A DNA stretch of 64,000 bases from Paguma larvata (GCA_030068075.1 CM057833.1:45961587-46025586); one strand, 5' to 3'. Counted from the first letter of the stretch, positions 20,595 to 31,050 are shown. The notes: a model not told the origin generated them from the sequence alone. Numbers and translations are program-made.

Positions 20595-21569
20595 CTACAA
20601 GCTCGGTTCCTTTCTCAACTCCCCCAGTTCCTTGACCTCCACCTTCCTGTACTTCCCCGACCTCCTCCGGTTGGTGATCACCAGGACGGTCACGCCGGCG
20701 ACGAGGGCCACCACGACCACCACGATGACGGCGATGAGGCCGGCCGTGAGGCGCTTCATGGAGAACTCGGGGGGCTTCTCGTCTAGGTAGTAGATGAGCG
20801 TCCGCTCCACCAGGAGGGGCTCGCCGCGCACGCGCACGTCGAGTCCGCCGCGGCCCGGGAACAGCGACTCGCCCTTGACGTCCCTCTCGAAGTAGTAGGC
20901 GGCGTCGGCGATGTCCACGTCTCCGGGGGCCTTCTCGGACGCGTTCTGCTGCAGCTCGATCTGGATGGTGGGTTGCTCGTAGTGCACGGCCGCCACGAAC
21001 CTGGGGTGCAGCCGGTAGCGCTCGCGGAAGAGCCGCCGCAGCTCGGCGTCCAGGTCCGAGTGGTTGAAGCCGCGGGCGGCCGGGCGGTGGCGCAAGTCGA
21101 TGAGGATGTGGTGGGTGCGCACCAGCTCGTCGCAGCGCAGGCTCAGGTCGCCTTTGTCCGTGCGGCGCACGCCCACCGAGTTCACGCACCAGCACACAGA
21201 CGTCTGGTTGCACTGGCGGGCCTTGAAGCGGCCGTCGTGGTCGCAGTCGGGGTCGTACAGGCCGTCGTTGTCCAGGAGCGCGTGCTCGCTGGGCCGCACC
21301 AGCGCGCGGCCGCTCTTGGGGGCGCTCATGCGCGCCTTGAGCAGCAGGCACTTGGAGGTCAGCGTGGAGCAGTCCACCGGGAAGCCCGAGCCCAGCGCGC
21401 GGCACTGGCAGCGGCCGCCGGGGCCGTCCGCGCGGCACAGGGTCATCTTATTGGTGGGGCACGTGCAGTTGTCCTGCGCGGCCCCGGGGCCGGTCGCCGC
21501 CGCCAGAAGCAGGAGCAGCAGCAGCGGCAGCGGGGACGACGGCAGCGCAAGGCCCGGCTCCCGGGCCAT
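20595..21569 (-). CDS. TACSTD2: Tumor-associated calcium signal transducer 2 (TROP2)
   Basis: Intact single-exon ORF of 324 codons (human protein 323). TROP2 is a type I membrane glycoprotein of epithelia, related to EpCAM, involved in adhesion and in calcium and beta-catenin signalling. Visible parts: Leu-rich signal peptide 1-27; cysteine-rich N-terminal domain; thyroglobulin type-1 domain about 71-146 with its CWCV motif at 126-129; C-terminal extracellular domain to about 275; membrane helix 276-298 (Val-rich); 26-residue tail 299-324 beginning TNRRRSGKY. All 12 ectodomain cysteines expected for the EpCAM/TROP2 fold are present (35 to 146), as are four N-glycosylation sequons (N34, N121, N169, N209). 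Ser304 in the RRRSGK context corresponds to the human PKC site Ser303. The start has a strong Kozak context (A at -3, G at +4). The lack of introns agrees with TACSTD2 being an old retrocopy of an EPCAM-like gene. The extra residue relative to human lies in or near the signal peptide. Confidence 0.98.
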   Translation of the reverse strand: MAREPGLALPSSPLPLLLLLLLAAATGPGAAQDNCTCPTNKMTLCRADGPGGRCQCRALGSGFPVDCSTLTSKCLLLKARMSAPKSGRALVRPSEHALLDNDGLYDPDCDHDGRFKARQCNQTSVCWCVNSVGVRRTDKGDLSLRCDELVRTHHILIDLRHRPAARGFNHSDLDAELRRLFRERYRLHPRFVAAVHYEQPTIQIELQQNASEKAPGDVDIADAAYYFERDVKGESLFPGRGGLDVRVRGEPLLVERTLIYYLDEKPPEFSMKRLTAGLIAVIVVVVVALVAGVTVLVITNRRRSGKYRKVEVKELGELRKEPSL

Positions 21570-21685
21570 GGTGGGGACGCGGAGCGCAGACGGGACGCGG
21601 GCGGATCAGGCGCTGGGGACTCTGCGGGGCTCCGGCTCCGCGCTGGGACAGTCTCCGGGCATCTGCCGCTGGCCGCTCCCTCCCG

Positions 21686-21701
21686 CTCTTATACTCCGCC
21701 C
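21686..21701 (-). promoter_or_regulatory. TACSTD2: TACSTD2 core promoter: TATA box and GC box
   Basis: On minus, TATAAGAG occupies 21693-21686, preceded by a GGGCGG Sp1 box (21701-21696). The TATA lies about 117 bases before the ATG, so transcription should start near 21660 with a 5' UTR of about 90 bases. Inferred from sequence only. Confidence 0.55.
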
Positions 21702-22109
21702 GACCTGCCCGGCTGGTTCGGCCGACTCACCCTCTGGTATTTGGGTGACACATCCCAACCCCCGTCACCGTCCCACGGAAGGCACAGCCCGCCCTGCGCC
21801 GCCCGCGATAGGATCAGGGGAGCGGTGGCTGCTCCCGCCTCCTCCGGACCGAAAGCCCGGGAGAAGAAAACCGATACTCACCTGCGGGTTGCTGGGGCCC
21901 CGCCCGGCTCCGACTGGGGAGGGGCCGCGGTCGGTGCTGCCTCCAGCCCGACCTCCGTGGGCGTCCTGGCTGCCCTCCTGGACGCGAATTCTTAGGAATT
22001 TCATTGAAAAGTAGGGCGCGCAGATCGTCTCGCTTTCGTCCCGTACCCGATTCCCTTTCTCGCTCCGTTTCCCACCCCCTATCGCTACCCTACCCCGGGC
22101 CTTCTAGTA

Positions 22110-22270
22110 GCAGTCAGTTGCATGGTTACAGTTCACAAACATTATCTCATTCTCTCCTCTGGCCCTGACTGGTATTATGGGCAATGTTTCAGGCCCATTT
22201 ATTTATAAGCGATGCAGTTGAGGCCGAGACTTAAAGTCACTCAGCCATCAATATCCTCAGATTCTTCAGA
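22110..22270 (-). repeat. MIR SINE, decayed
   Basis: 'cacaaacattatctcattctc ... gcgatgcagttgaggccgagacttaaagtcactcagcc' is reversed MIR, about 0.55 kb upstream of the TACSTD2 ATG. Confidence 0.5.
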
Positions 22271-23060
22271 GGGGTCTTTGGTATTCTGTCTGGCAGTTAT
22301 GAAACATTACATCAATGTGTATGGAAACTGAAAGTTAGGGAGCAGTTTTTGTTACTCACCGTATCATGAGTAAAACCCAGGTGCCCTGGTGTCCAATGCA
22401 TCAGAAGTTCTGTTAAACACCTTTTTCCTTTACACACACACATACACACAGAAACAACTCATATTTATACATGAACTCAGTATCGGCTGGCAAAAAGGAA
22501 CTAGTTCTTAAAAAGAAGCAAGACTATAAGGGGCTCTTTGTACAACTTGGTTCTAAAAGAGTCAATCGTTGGTTTTCTTTTTCTGTGTCCCATGTAAGTA
22601 GTTGAACCAAAGAATGGAGACTGTGGGAAATTGTTGGTCTGCCTCTGTGTGGCTACTTTAATGGGATGGAGGGGTTGCAATCTCTTTTTTGAATCATTGA
22701 GAAAGTCCAGGGTTTCAAAGCTGTGGTAAAATTAACAATAATTAGCAAGCTGTAATTATTCCCAGCTCCTCCGTTCAAAGCACATTTTATGTGTTCAGCA
22801 TTTAATGAACACCAGCAGTAGTACAAGGGTGTTGTTTCACACATGAAAGCCAGTGAGGCCTCTGCCCCATTAATTTTCAAGCAATTCCTGAGGCGGGCAG
22901 GTGGAAATACATCATTCTGCGTTTACAGGTAGAGAAAGCAGAGTCGCATGAGGGACAATTTCTTACCCACGCAGGCATTGTGGGAATGCTCCTCGGCTCT
23001 CTATCCCCACTGTCTCTGTGTCTCTGTTCTTTTCATTTCTTTTTCCTTTTTTTTTTCTCT
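22271..23060. other. No gene recognised
   Basis: Contains a short imperfect (CA)n at 22433-22449. Upstream flank of TACSTD2; no repeat family seen for the rest. Confidence 0.3.
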
Positions 23061-23064
23061 TTTC

Positions 23065-23268
23065 TTTTTTAAGTTTATTTTCTTTAGAGAGAGAAAGAGC
23101 ATGTGCATGTGAGCAGGGGAGGGACAGAGAGAGAGAGGGAGAGAGGATCCCAACCAGGCTCTGCACTGTCAGCACAGAGCCCCACACAGGGCTCCATCCC
23201 ACCAACCATCAGGTCATGACCTGAGACAACATCAAGAGTCAGCCAGTGAACCACTCGGGCGCCCCCCT
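23065..23268 (-). mobile_element. CAN-SINE, minus
   Basis: T-rich tail, GA tract, 'ctctgcactgtcagcacagagcc' and head ending 'ctcgggcgcccccc'. The 23041-23070 polypyrimidine flank belongs to the tail. Confidence 0.88.
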
Positions 23269-23433
23269 CGTTTTAGGTTCTTAGACCAAAAGCCTAGTCG
23301 GATTCCAGTGTCTTTTCCTTCTCCAACAGCCTGTCCTCCGTGTGGTCAGAGAAGGCTTTCTAAATCACAAATCTGTGTCCATGCCTGCTGAGAAGAGCGG
23401 GAGGTGCCCTTGGCTCTTGGTGTAGAATTCGCA

Positions 23434-23667
23434 CTTTTTTTTAAAAGAAGGATAGCCATCATTAAGTTTATTTACTTTTGAGAGAGAGAGAGAGAGAGAG
23501 AGAGAGCAGGCAAGAGGCAGAAAGAGAGGGAGAGAGAGAATCTCCAGTGGGCTCAGCACTGTCCACACAAAGCCCAGTGTGGGGCTCGAACCCACAAACC
23601 AAGAGATAATGACCTGAGCTGAAATCAAGAGTTGAACACTTAACCAACAGAGCCACCTAAGCGCTCC
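23434..23667 (-). mobile_element. CAN-SINE, minus, with (GA)n
   Basis: Complete copy. TSD tagaattc[g/a]ca at 23423-23433 and 23668-23678. Confidence 0.9.
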
Positions 23668-23679
23668 TAGAATTCACAG

Positions 23680-23875
23680 GATCATATATGACCTTGGGCA
23701 AGCTACTTCTCTATGCCTTAATTTCCTCATCTGTAAAATAGGGATAATAAAAGTACCTACCTAACAAGGGAGGTGTGAGAATTATTGTAGATAAACTGCT
23801 TAGAACAGTATCTGTTCTAACAGTATCTGCACTTAGTAAGCATGGACGACAGGTGTCAGCTGCTGTCATGGTCAC
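23680..23875 (+). repeat. MIR SINE 3' half
   Basis: 'gaccttgggcaagctacttctctatgccttaatttcctcatctgtaaaatagggataat' is an excellent MIR match, running to 'cacttagtaagcatgg'. Confidence 0.8.
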
Positions 23876-24021
23876 CACCACCATCAGCATCCTCATCTTG
23901 ATTCTGCTAGTGTCTCCAGTCTTCTTCACATTTTCAAGCCTCTATAAAGTCGTATACCGGTAGTCTCCCTTCATCTATTTAGTACATAATTATGTGTTTC
24001 TACTGAGCCTTTATTTTTCTT

Positions 24022-24219
24022 TTGTATATTTTAGAAAGAAAGAAAGTGGGGGAGAGGGGCAGAAAGGCAGAGGGAGAAGGAAAGAGAAAACTTTAAGCAG
24101 GCTTCATACTCAGCACGGAGTTTGATGTGGGGCTTGGTCCCATGACCCTGGGATCATGATCTGAACCAAAATCAAAAGTTGGATGCTCAACCAACTGAAC
24201 CACCCAGGTGCCCCTTGTT
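24022..24219 (-). mobile_element. CAN-SINE, older subtype, minus
   Basis: 'aagcaggcttcatactcagcacggag' body and head ending 'cacccaggtgcccc'. TSD tttatttttctt at 24010-24021 and 24220-24231. Confidence 0.9.
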
Positions 24220-24257
24220 TTTATTTTTCTTACAGATTCTTTCGGGAGTCAGTTGGG

Positions 24258-24369
24258 ACTTTTTTTTTCAATTAAAAAAAACTTGGGCTACGCCCAACAG
24301 AAGGCTTGAACTCACAACCCCAAAATCAAAAGTCACATGCTTTACTGACTGAGCCAGCCAGGCGCCCCT
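24258..24369 (-). mobile_element. Short CAN-SINE variant, minus
   Basis: T/A-rich tail, 'aacttgggctacgcccaacag', tRNA-like head ending 'gccaggcgcccct'. Same short type as 16932-17037. It lies 27 bases from the previous SINE. Confidence 0.82.
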
Positions 24370-24920
24370 ATGATGAGCTTATTAAGTAAGCACAGCTTCA
24401 GCTCTGATTCTCCCTTCTCCTTTCATCCCTGTCCTGCCTAGGTCTGCAAAATATCACATATTAGCTTTCGTTCTTTGTGTTTTTTTTTTTTTTCATTTTA
24501 GTTATCAAGTATTTAACTAAAGCATTCCATGAACTCAGCCTTGTCCTTTTATACCAGGGACAAGAACAATATCTGAGCACTATAGCCCCAGCACCAGCGT
24601 ATATTAGCGGTGCAGTAATGTTTATTAATGGATTAATTAATGTTACAGTGTCAATATACATTCCTAGGAGTGTTCATTATGACCATTTCAATTTTCTGCT
24701 AGTCCATTTCTCATCGCCTACTCCAGCCATGAGCCTCTGTCCTCACCTTAACCCAGCCTTCAAAACCCAGTTTCAAGGAAGACTGAGTAATGATAAACTG
24801 ACTGTTACTTTTACTTTTATGCATGATCCCAAACTTTCATCAGATGGTTGCTATAAGGAGTAGGGATTCAGTCTGACTAGTCTATGAGCAGATGGGGATT
24901 CTGGAAGAAAGCAGTCCAGT
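24370..24920. other. No gene recognised
   Basis: A T run at 24480-24493 and a 128-codon plus ORF (24477-24863) that starts in that run and has no recognisable domain. Confidence 0.3.
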
Positions 24921-24924
24921 GAAG

Positions 24925-25420
24925 GAAAATGGACTTTGGATCTAGTGAGACTTAAGCTCAAATCCCTGCTTCACATAACTCACTGGCTGTGTCATTTTGT
25001 ACAAGTTACTTCACCCCTCTGAGCCTCAATTTCCTTGATTATAAAATTTCGTGTCTACATCTTAAAACTTAATGTCTACATTTCCCCAACATCTGTGAAA
25101 AGGAGAATTTCCCACCTTTTTATTATGAACAAGCTTTTCCTCAACTGACCTTCCTACTTCTCATATATTTTTACACTCTGTTTTCTAAACTGGCATTGAT
25201 TATCTGGCTTTCCTTGGTATGAGACCCAATACCAACTCATCAGTTTTATACTTAAGGGTGTAATTTATAAAAACAAAACATAAGAACAAAACTCTAGTTG
25301 ATTAGTAAAAAAAATACTTACCATCTATAATTATTTTAATGATTCAAGATAAAGAATACAAAATACCCAACACAGTGTTTGGCATATAGTAAGTAGAATT
25401 AACCTTAGCTGTTATTATCA
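24925..25420 (+). repeat. MIR SINE split by about 0.25 kb of unassigned DNA
   Basis: The 5' part is 24925-25060 ('actggctgtgtcattttgtacaagttacttcacccctctgagcctc'). The 3' part is 25330-25420 ('cccaacacagtgtttggcatatagtaagtag'). The intervening 25065-25325 is AT-rich and unassigned. Confidence 0.55.
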
Positions 25421-25559
25421 GCCATCTCAGGAGTGTGAGGATGCTTTGAGATCATTAAAGGTTCCTGCACAAAGCTGATGACTGTGGGGACTGCCAAAGA
25501 TCAGGCCGGAGGAGCAGTTTGTGAGGGAGGGGAGCTGCCCCAGGGCCCTTGTCATCCTG

Positions 25560-25675
25560 GCCCCCTATTTTACAGATGTGGAAACAGAGACCTTGGGAGG
25601 AGAAGAGAAGAACTTGGTCACAGTCACATGCTTGTGCATAGTGAGGCCAGGCCTAGAATCCAGGTCTCCTGACAG
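25560..25675 (-). repeat. MIR-family fragment
   Basis: 'attttacagatgtggaaacagagacc...gaatccaggtctcctgac' is reversed MIR/MIR3. Confidence 0.6.
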
Positions 25676-26649
25676 CACACGTACACACAAATTAACAAAG
25701 ATGGAAGAGGACTGATGGGGTCGAGAGGATAGAGTCTCCTCTTATGTTCTTCGGATTTTCTTTTCTTTTTCTTTCTTAACCTTACTTAGAAAGTTCTGGT
25801 TTTGCAAAAAGCAGAAAATAGCTATTTGTGTAGGGCACAGCAGAGAGCCCACACCTGAAACTCTAGGTCTTATGCCATTAACCACCACTTCCTCCCACAC
25901 TAGAGTGGAAGTGTTCCTTGCTGTCTGCACTGCTGCTGTATTTGAATTCTGCACTGCCAGGCCATGGGCAAGTCTTTCTGCTTGGTTTCCTTTTTTTGTA
26001 GAACAGAGATGATGTTACCTTTTAGTGACATGGTAGGGATTCCATGGCATAACATCTGTGAGGCTGCCTGAGCTAGGTTAGGAAGACTCCTTACTCTTCT
26101 TTGGCCTGACCACGGTCAGCTCTGGCCTCTATCAGGAGCAGCCACTGAGACAAAGGGCAGTGCAAGAAGGCTGGTCAGGGTTTCCCTTCTTTCTCAGAGA
26201 CGGCTTGGAGCCCTAGGGGAAGCAGGTGATCCTTCAGCCAGGATGAAGAAAATACAGACAGAGAAGTGGGCTGCGGTGATTGCTAGCTCAAGGATGGAGG
26301 AAGGAGGTCCCATGAAACCATAGAAAGAATGGGAAGTCAGCGCAGGGGCTGGAGAGAGGGGGTGCAGACAACAAAATAGATAAGAGGTACATGATTCTAG
26401 CTTTAATGTTTCATTTCTTTAAAAATGTAAAAAAAAAAAAGTATTACAAGGTATTGGAATTCAAAAGAGCTAGGGGACAGATATACTTTCTGTATTTTCT
26501 TCTTATTAAGATCTTTATAATGAAAACATTTTTAAAACAGGTCAATCCCTCAAATTAAGTTTTTGAAGAAGTATTTGGAGTAAAATTTCTGTTTTTGCTT
26601 CTAATTGTCTTTTTTTTCACATTTCCATAGTTTCTGTTAATATGAACTG
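25676..26649. other. No gene recognised
   Basis: Purine-rich around 26190-26360 and an A run at 26430-26440. Only short random ORFs. Confidence 0.3.
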
Positions 26650-26815
26650 CCCTGTATTGATCACCAACATTGTACCAGGCACTTTATAAATAGATCCCGT
26701 GTTGTCCTTCAGCAACTCTACAAAATAATTACTCTTGCTCACATTCGCTTGATGAGGAAGGCTTAAGATCACACTGCTGGAACTCAGCGGAGGAGGGACT
26801 TGAACCCAGGTCTGG
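26650..26815 (-). repeat. MIR SINE
   Basis: 'ttgtaccaggcactttataaatagatc ... aagatcacactgctgg ... gacttgaacccaggtctgg' is reversed MIR. Confidence 0.7.
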
Positions 26816-26911
26816 TGACAGGGACATCTGCATTTTTCTATGACAAAGCTTAGTGTCTTGCTGAAGAGTCTTCAATGAGCATGAGTAGATGGAAGATGTG
26901 AGTGTTAAAAT

Positions 26912-26940
26912 GGGTGTGGTTTGTAAAGTGGGTGTGGTTT
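26912..26940 (+). promoter_or_regulatory. Tandem GGGTGTGGTTT (KLF/RUNX-like) sites
   Basis: The 11-mer occurs twice, 18 bases apart. Each copy contains both a CACCC-box complement (KLF type) and TGTGGTTT (RUNX type). A perfect AP-1 site (ATGAGTCAT) lies at 27466-27474. Function untested. Confidence 0.25.
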
Positions 26941-28135
26941 GGGTCTGGGCTGCCTAGGGAATGGAATGTCTGATCTTTTCACTTTTCTGGAAAAGACAAT
27001 AGTTTCTCTGTTTGCTTGTTTGGGTGAGGCCTCCCTCGGTTTATTAGGAGAGATTGGCTGTGCCATCTGTGGCTCTGCTTGGCTTTCGTAGTCCATCAGG
27101 GTTTGAAAAGTGAGGGCAGTTTCACCTGAAAAGTGTGTGTCACAGTTTCATTTGGTTTCTCCTGTCTGTGACCTTCTTTTCACGATCTTCTTGTCACGAT
27201 CTCCTCATCAGGAATTGCAAACCATAACCGGCCCCTCCCCTTGCATCTGGTCTCTACCTCTAGTGGTAGTTGGCTTCTTTTCCAAGGGTCTTACACTCAA
27301 GGAAAAAGCCGATAAAACACCCAATAACTTTGTAGTCACTCTGTAGTTGATCTCACTTGCTCTTGGGCCCATTGTTTCTGGAGAGATTTGGCAGCAAATG
27401 AGGAGAGATTGGGAAATCTCGTCACAACATCCCCAAGGCAGCCACATTTCTCCAACCCCATGTTTATGAGTCATGGTGCTTCCTTTCCCAGAGCTAGCCA
27501 GCTGATCTGTGATGCTCCCTTCGGGGGTGTGGAGGTGTTGCTGTTTCTGAGCACTTCTGGTCCTTCCAAGATGAGGGCAGTGATGACAGGTCTCAAATGT
27601 GCTGCTGCCCCTCCCAAACTAGCCTGCCTGTCTTGGGCAGTGCTGGCCCGAGGATACTCCTTAGGATATTTAAGAAGGACATCAGAGGTCCTTTATCCCA
27701 GTCTCCCACCCAAAGTATGGAGTCCCTCCTTCAAGTCCTGAACAGGCCCCTATGCACTGCTTTGATGGTGAATCAACCATCCTCCCCACAAGACAGCCTG
27801 GCCCAATCCCAGCCAGCTCCATGAGAAAGTTCATTATAATATCCAGGGAAACTCTGTGCCTCTGTGATCTTCCAAAACTCTCTGAATTTCTATTCTCAGA
27901 GCAATGCAAAGTATTGTAGTTTAACACATGATGTTATGGAACGAGGCAGTCTCGAAGCTACCAGCAGAGGATCCTGCGGAAAATTGTGAAGGAGAGTCTG
28001 TTTCTGTTGGCCTGCCTCTCTCCTCTGTCTAGGAGGGCAGGTGTAACCCCCGCTGTCCCCTACCTATCTACTAATTCCCTCTTTCCTTGAAACAGATGGC
28101 ATCTGGGAAGTATTCGTAAGATCTAAAACATACGG
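26941..28135. other. No gene recognised
   Basis: Unique-looking DNA with ORFs up to 117 codons (27388-27741) that lack recognisable domains. A short direct repeat tcacgatct occurs near 27180 and 27194. Confidence 0.3.
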
Positions 28136-28139
28136 AAAG

Positions 28140-28560
28140 CCTGGTGTGAGCCAGCTGCTCACATGGGTTATCTTTATCCTTACGTCATCTAAATGAGGTA
28201 GGTTCTGTTTTTCTTGCCTCAGAAATAAAAAACTCATGCCAGGGGTGCCTGGGTGGCTCAGTCGGTAAAGCAGCCGACTTCGGCTCAGGTCATGATCTCG
28301 CGGTCTGTGAGTTCAAGCCCCGCATCGGGCTCTGTGCTGACGGCTCAGAGCCTGGAGCCTGCTTCAGATTCTTTGTCTCCCTCTCTCTCTGCCCTACTCC
28401 TGCTCACGCTCTGTCTCTATGTCTCAAAAATAAATAAACGTTAAAAAAATAAAAAAAAACAAAAACAAAAAAACTCATGCCAAAGGGCACTTGCCTGAGA
28501 ATCTATAGATAGTAAGTGGCAGAGCTAGAATTCACATTCATTTTTGCCTGGTTCTGAGAT
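28140..28560 (-). repeat. MIR SINE split by a younger SINE
   Basis: Reversed MIR runs from 'gttatctttatccttacgtcatc' into 'agaaataaaaaac', is interrupted by the SINE at 28242-28467, and resumes at 'aagggcacttgcctgagaat...gtggcagagctagaattca'. Confidence 0.65.
28242..28467 (+). mobile_element. Young felid CAN-SINE (SINEC_Fc), plus
   Basis: The least diverged SINE in the window, with an intact head (gggtgcctgggtggctcagt), cat-type body, CT tract and A-rich tail. A perfect 15-base TSD (aaaaaactcatgcca) lies at 28227-28241 and 28468-28482. Confidence 0.97.
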
Positions 28561-29564
28561 TGTGGTCTTTGTTCCACCGTGCTGCTACAGACCCTGTGAA
28601 TTTCCCAAATATAGATGTTCAACACCTTTGAACAAGTTCACTCCTGTGCAAGTTCAAACCACATCGCCACTTTCTTTTCTTCTATAGCTACTGAATCAGA
28701 GCATCCAAATAGTCTCTCAACTGAATCCAAGTAATGATACGCCTTCCATTTTATAGGACAACTTACAGCTTTGCTATCTGGCATCTTGGTTGAACTCACC
28801 CTTTGAGGGAAGCAGACAAGACATTACACACTCTTTGCAGATGAAGAAAGTCACCAAGCGCGGGTTAGTGGCTTGTCCAAAGCTCGAGAGCAGGAGAGAA
28901 CCATCCTGCCTTCCTGGCAGCAGACGCTTTCCTTAGCTCTTATGCTGCCTTTCCACCGGCATGTGCACCCCTGCCCTGTCCTGTCCTGTGGTTTGCCCTC
29001 TGCTCGTCCCTGCCTCTGTGGCTATTTATCTGGAGATGTCTCCAGACCCATCAGCCCAGGAGCCAGCTGTACGGAGAGGCTTGCATTCCTACACGCAGCA
29101 GCTTGAGTCACTAAACATTCACTGGGAACGGAAGTGGAGGCAAAGAGGAATGGGAGAGGGGGAAAGTTCAGAAGTCTGGGGAGAATGAAAAGGCGGGAGA
29201 GAGGAGACTTCATTGTTCTCCAATGGAGGGATGTCTGGATCCAAGACAAAGGACCAGGAAGCACCTGTTTTTCCTCTGGCCTAAGTGGGATGCAAGGAAT
29301 TGGATTCATTTCTTTGGATTCATGTGGGAAGTCCTGGCCTTGTCAGCTAACCTTCAGCTATAACCTTTCAAACTGTGGCTGTTGGGAAAATGAAGACTGC
29401 CCTCCAAAGCTTCTCCAAGAACACAGGAGGCTGCAAACTGGAAAGGCAAGGAAGAGCCAACAGAACTAACCTGCCTGGCACCATGCACTTCCTTTCCCCA
29501 CCCACACTACTGGTTTCTCATACACTCAGTCACCATCTCTTTATCCAGATAGGCAGGCATCAGG
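28561..29564. other. No gene recognised
   Basis: ORFs of 75-111 codons overlap on both strands with no recognisable content. Confidence 0.3.
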
Positions 29565-29720
29565 AGTTCATTTCTAGTGCTTACGAGTGCCTACCGTGTG
29601 CCAGGTCTGTACTCGGTCGACGGACTGGAGGACAAATAGCACCTAACCCCTGACTCTGAGGAGCTCACTGTCCGCACAGTAATGACCATCTGGTCAGGGC
29701 TCAATACTATTTGTTGAACA
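29565..29720 (-). repeat. L2 LINE fragment
   Basis: 'gcttacgagtgcctaccgtgtgccaggtctgtactcgg...gaggagctcactgtc' is a reversed L2 3' end. Confidence 0.5.
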
Positions 29721-30394
29721 GATAATGTAGAAACACGAAATATGACAATAAAGGGTTATGCTGTACAGTTCCTGCCTCCCCACCAGCATGGGTTATTCAT
29801 CTAGTTACAGAATATATCAGTAGAAAAACCTCACTTGCTCTTAAGGGTGTTGGCTTTTTCTCTTTTTACTCAGGGATGAGTACACAGAGCTTTGAGGGTG
29901 GGGATGGGGAAAAAACACAATCCAATAGGTAACATGTATGCAAAAAAAGACGCCTGAAAGAAATAACATTTCGGTAGCCTAGAAAGATGACACTTGAAGA
30001 CAAAAATGACAACCCAAATCGGTAACATCAAAGAATGTTAAACCTGGAAGTGACTTTCCAAGACAGCTAGTCCAGTAGTTCTAGTCTATTTGGAGTCATG
30101 GAATCCATTTCAGAGGAGAATGTCAGATTCTGTCCTCAAATAAACTCAACTGTGCAAACCCTAACCTTTACCCTAAACTCATTAACCTTGGTTAGGTTTC
30201 CAGTGGCAGTATCCCAGATTCCCCGGAGTTTATCTCAAGGATCCTCCCACCCTCAGCTTAGAATCTCTGATGGAATTCAGTGGCTTTGGCTCATTTAGCA
30301 GAGACCAGTGCAATGACTTCGTCAAGGTCACACAGTCAATTAGTGAAAACATTCCTTTGGTTTTAAGAAGGAACGTAGAAACCAACTGCTTGAG
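29721..30394. other. No gene; faint MIR3-like piece
   Basis: 30025-30100 and 30310-30345 ('cgtcaaggtcacacagtcaattag') look like the two ends of a reversed MIR3 with decayed sequence between them. Confidence 0.3.
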
Positions 30395-30557
30395 TTCAAA
30401 GCCTGACATTACCGTTCGCCAGCTATTTGATTTTCAGTAAAAGACTTAACTCCTCTCGGCCACTTGTCTTTTCATCTATAAAATGGGGATAATAAATTAC
30501 CTTCATCATAATGTTATTGTGAGGATTAGGACTTAATCTATGTGAAAAACTTAGAGC

Positions 30558-30998
30558 AGAGGTCAGCAAACTGTTTTTGTAGAAGACCTAATAGTAAATA
30601 TTTTAAGCTTTGTTGGCTAAGGAGCAAACTTCATGACTGTTCTGGGCATACTTATAGACTTATTTAAAAATGTAAAATACAGGGGCTCCTGGTGTCTCAG
30701 TTGGTTAAGCGTCAGACTTCAGCTCAGGTCATGATCTTGCAGTTCATGAGGTCAAGCCCTCATGTTGGGCTCTGTGCTGACAGCTCAGAGCCTGGAGCCT
30801 GCTTCAGATTCTGTGTCTCCCTCTCTTTCTCTGCCCCTCTCTCACTCATGCTCATGCCCTCTCTCTCTCAAAAATAAGTAGACATTAAAAAAAATTAAAA
30901 GAATCAAGAAAGAAAGAAAATGTAAAATATATTCTTAGATTGCGGACTGTATAAAAACACAGGATTTGGCCCATGGTTTGTAGTTTGCTCACCTTTAG
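30558..30998 (+). mobile_element. Non-autonomous hAT (Charlie-type) element
   Basis: Terminal inverted repeats aggtcagcaaact (30560-30572) and agtttgctcacct (30982-30994), one mismatch. A perfect 8-base TSD cttagagc at 30550-30557 and 30999-31006 is the hAT hallmark. It contains the younger SINE at 30682-30916 and no transposase. Confidence 0.85.
30682..30916 (+). mobile_element. CAN-SINE (SINEC_Fc type), plus
   Basis: Complete copy inside the hAT element. TSD aaaatgtaaaata at 30667-30679 and 30917-30929. Confidence 0.92.
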
Positions 30999-31050
30999 CT
31001 TAGAGCAGCACATGGCGCAGCATAAGTGCTAGTTTTTGCTGTCCCAAACC

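Larger units (their letters stand above)
20570..22030. promoter_or_regulatory. TACSTD2: CpG island covering TACSTD2 and its promoter
   Basis: Dense CpG and high GC over the whole coding region and about 450 bases upstream, with sharp drops on both sides. It explains the long shadow ORFs in other frames here. In human, methylation of the TACSTD2 island is linked to silencing. Confidence 0.85.
30395..31050 (+). repeat. MIR SINE interrupted by a hAT element
   Basis: MIR runs from 'gttcaaagcctgacattacc' through 'ctataaaatggggataataaatt' to 'aaaaacttagagcag', then resumes after 31000 with 'cttagagcagcacatggcgcagcataagtgct'. Confidence 0.65.

Noticed and set aside
20800..20822. CTCF-like sequence inside the TACSTD2 coding region
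   Set aside because: Two core mismatches, and the sequence is explained by coding constraint.
20467..21438. 323-codon minus ORF in another frame across TACSTD2
   Set aside because: Pro/Arg-rich shadow of the GC-rich gene; the real frame matches TROP2 throughout.
21989..21998. STAT6-like TTCTTAGGAA upstream of TACSTD2
   Set aside because: A single short motif with no supporting context; likely chance.
20973..22014. Two long plus-strand ORFs (340 and 316 codons) antisense to TACSTD2 and its promoter
   Set aside because: They are by-products of the stop-poor CpG island. Composition is Ala/Arg/Val/Gly-rich with no domain, they overlap each other in different frames, and the minus frame is clearly TACSTD2.
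28242..28320. tRNA gene-like head with A/B-box-like sequence (and the same in other SINEs)
   Set aside because: It is the tRNA-derived head of CAN-SINEs, followed by the SINE body and A-tail and flanked by TSDs, not a functional tRNA gene.
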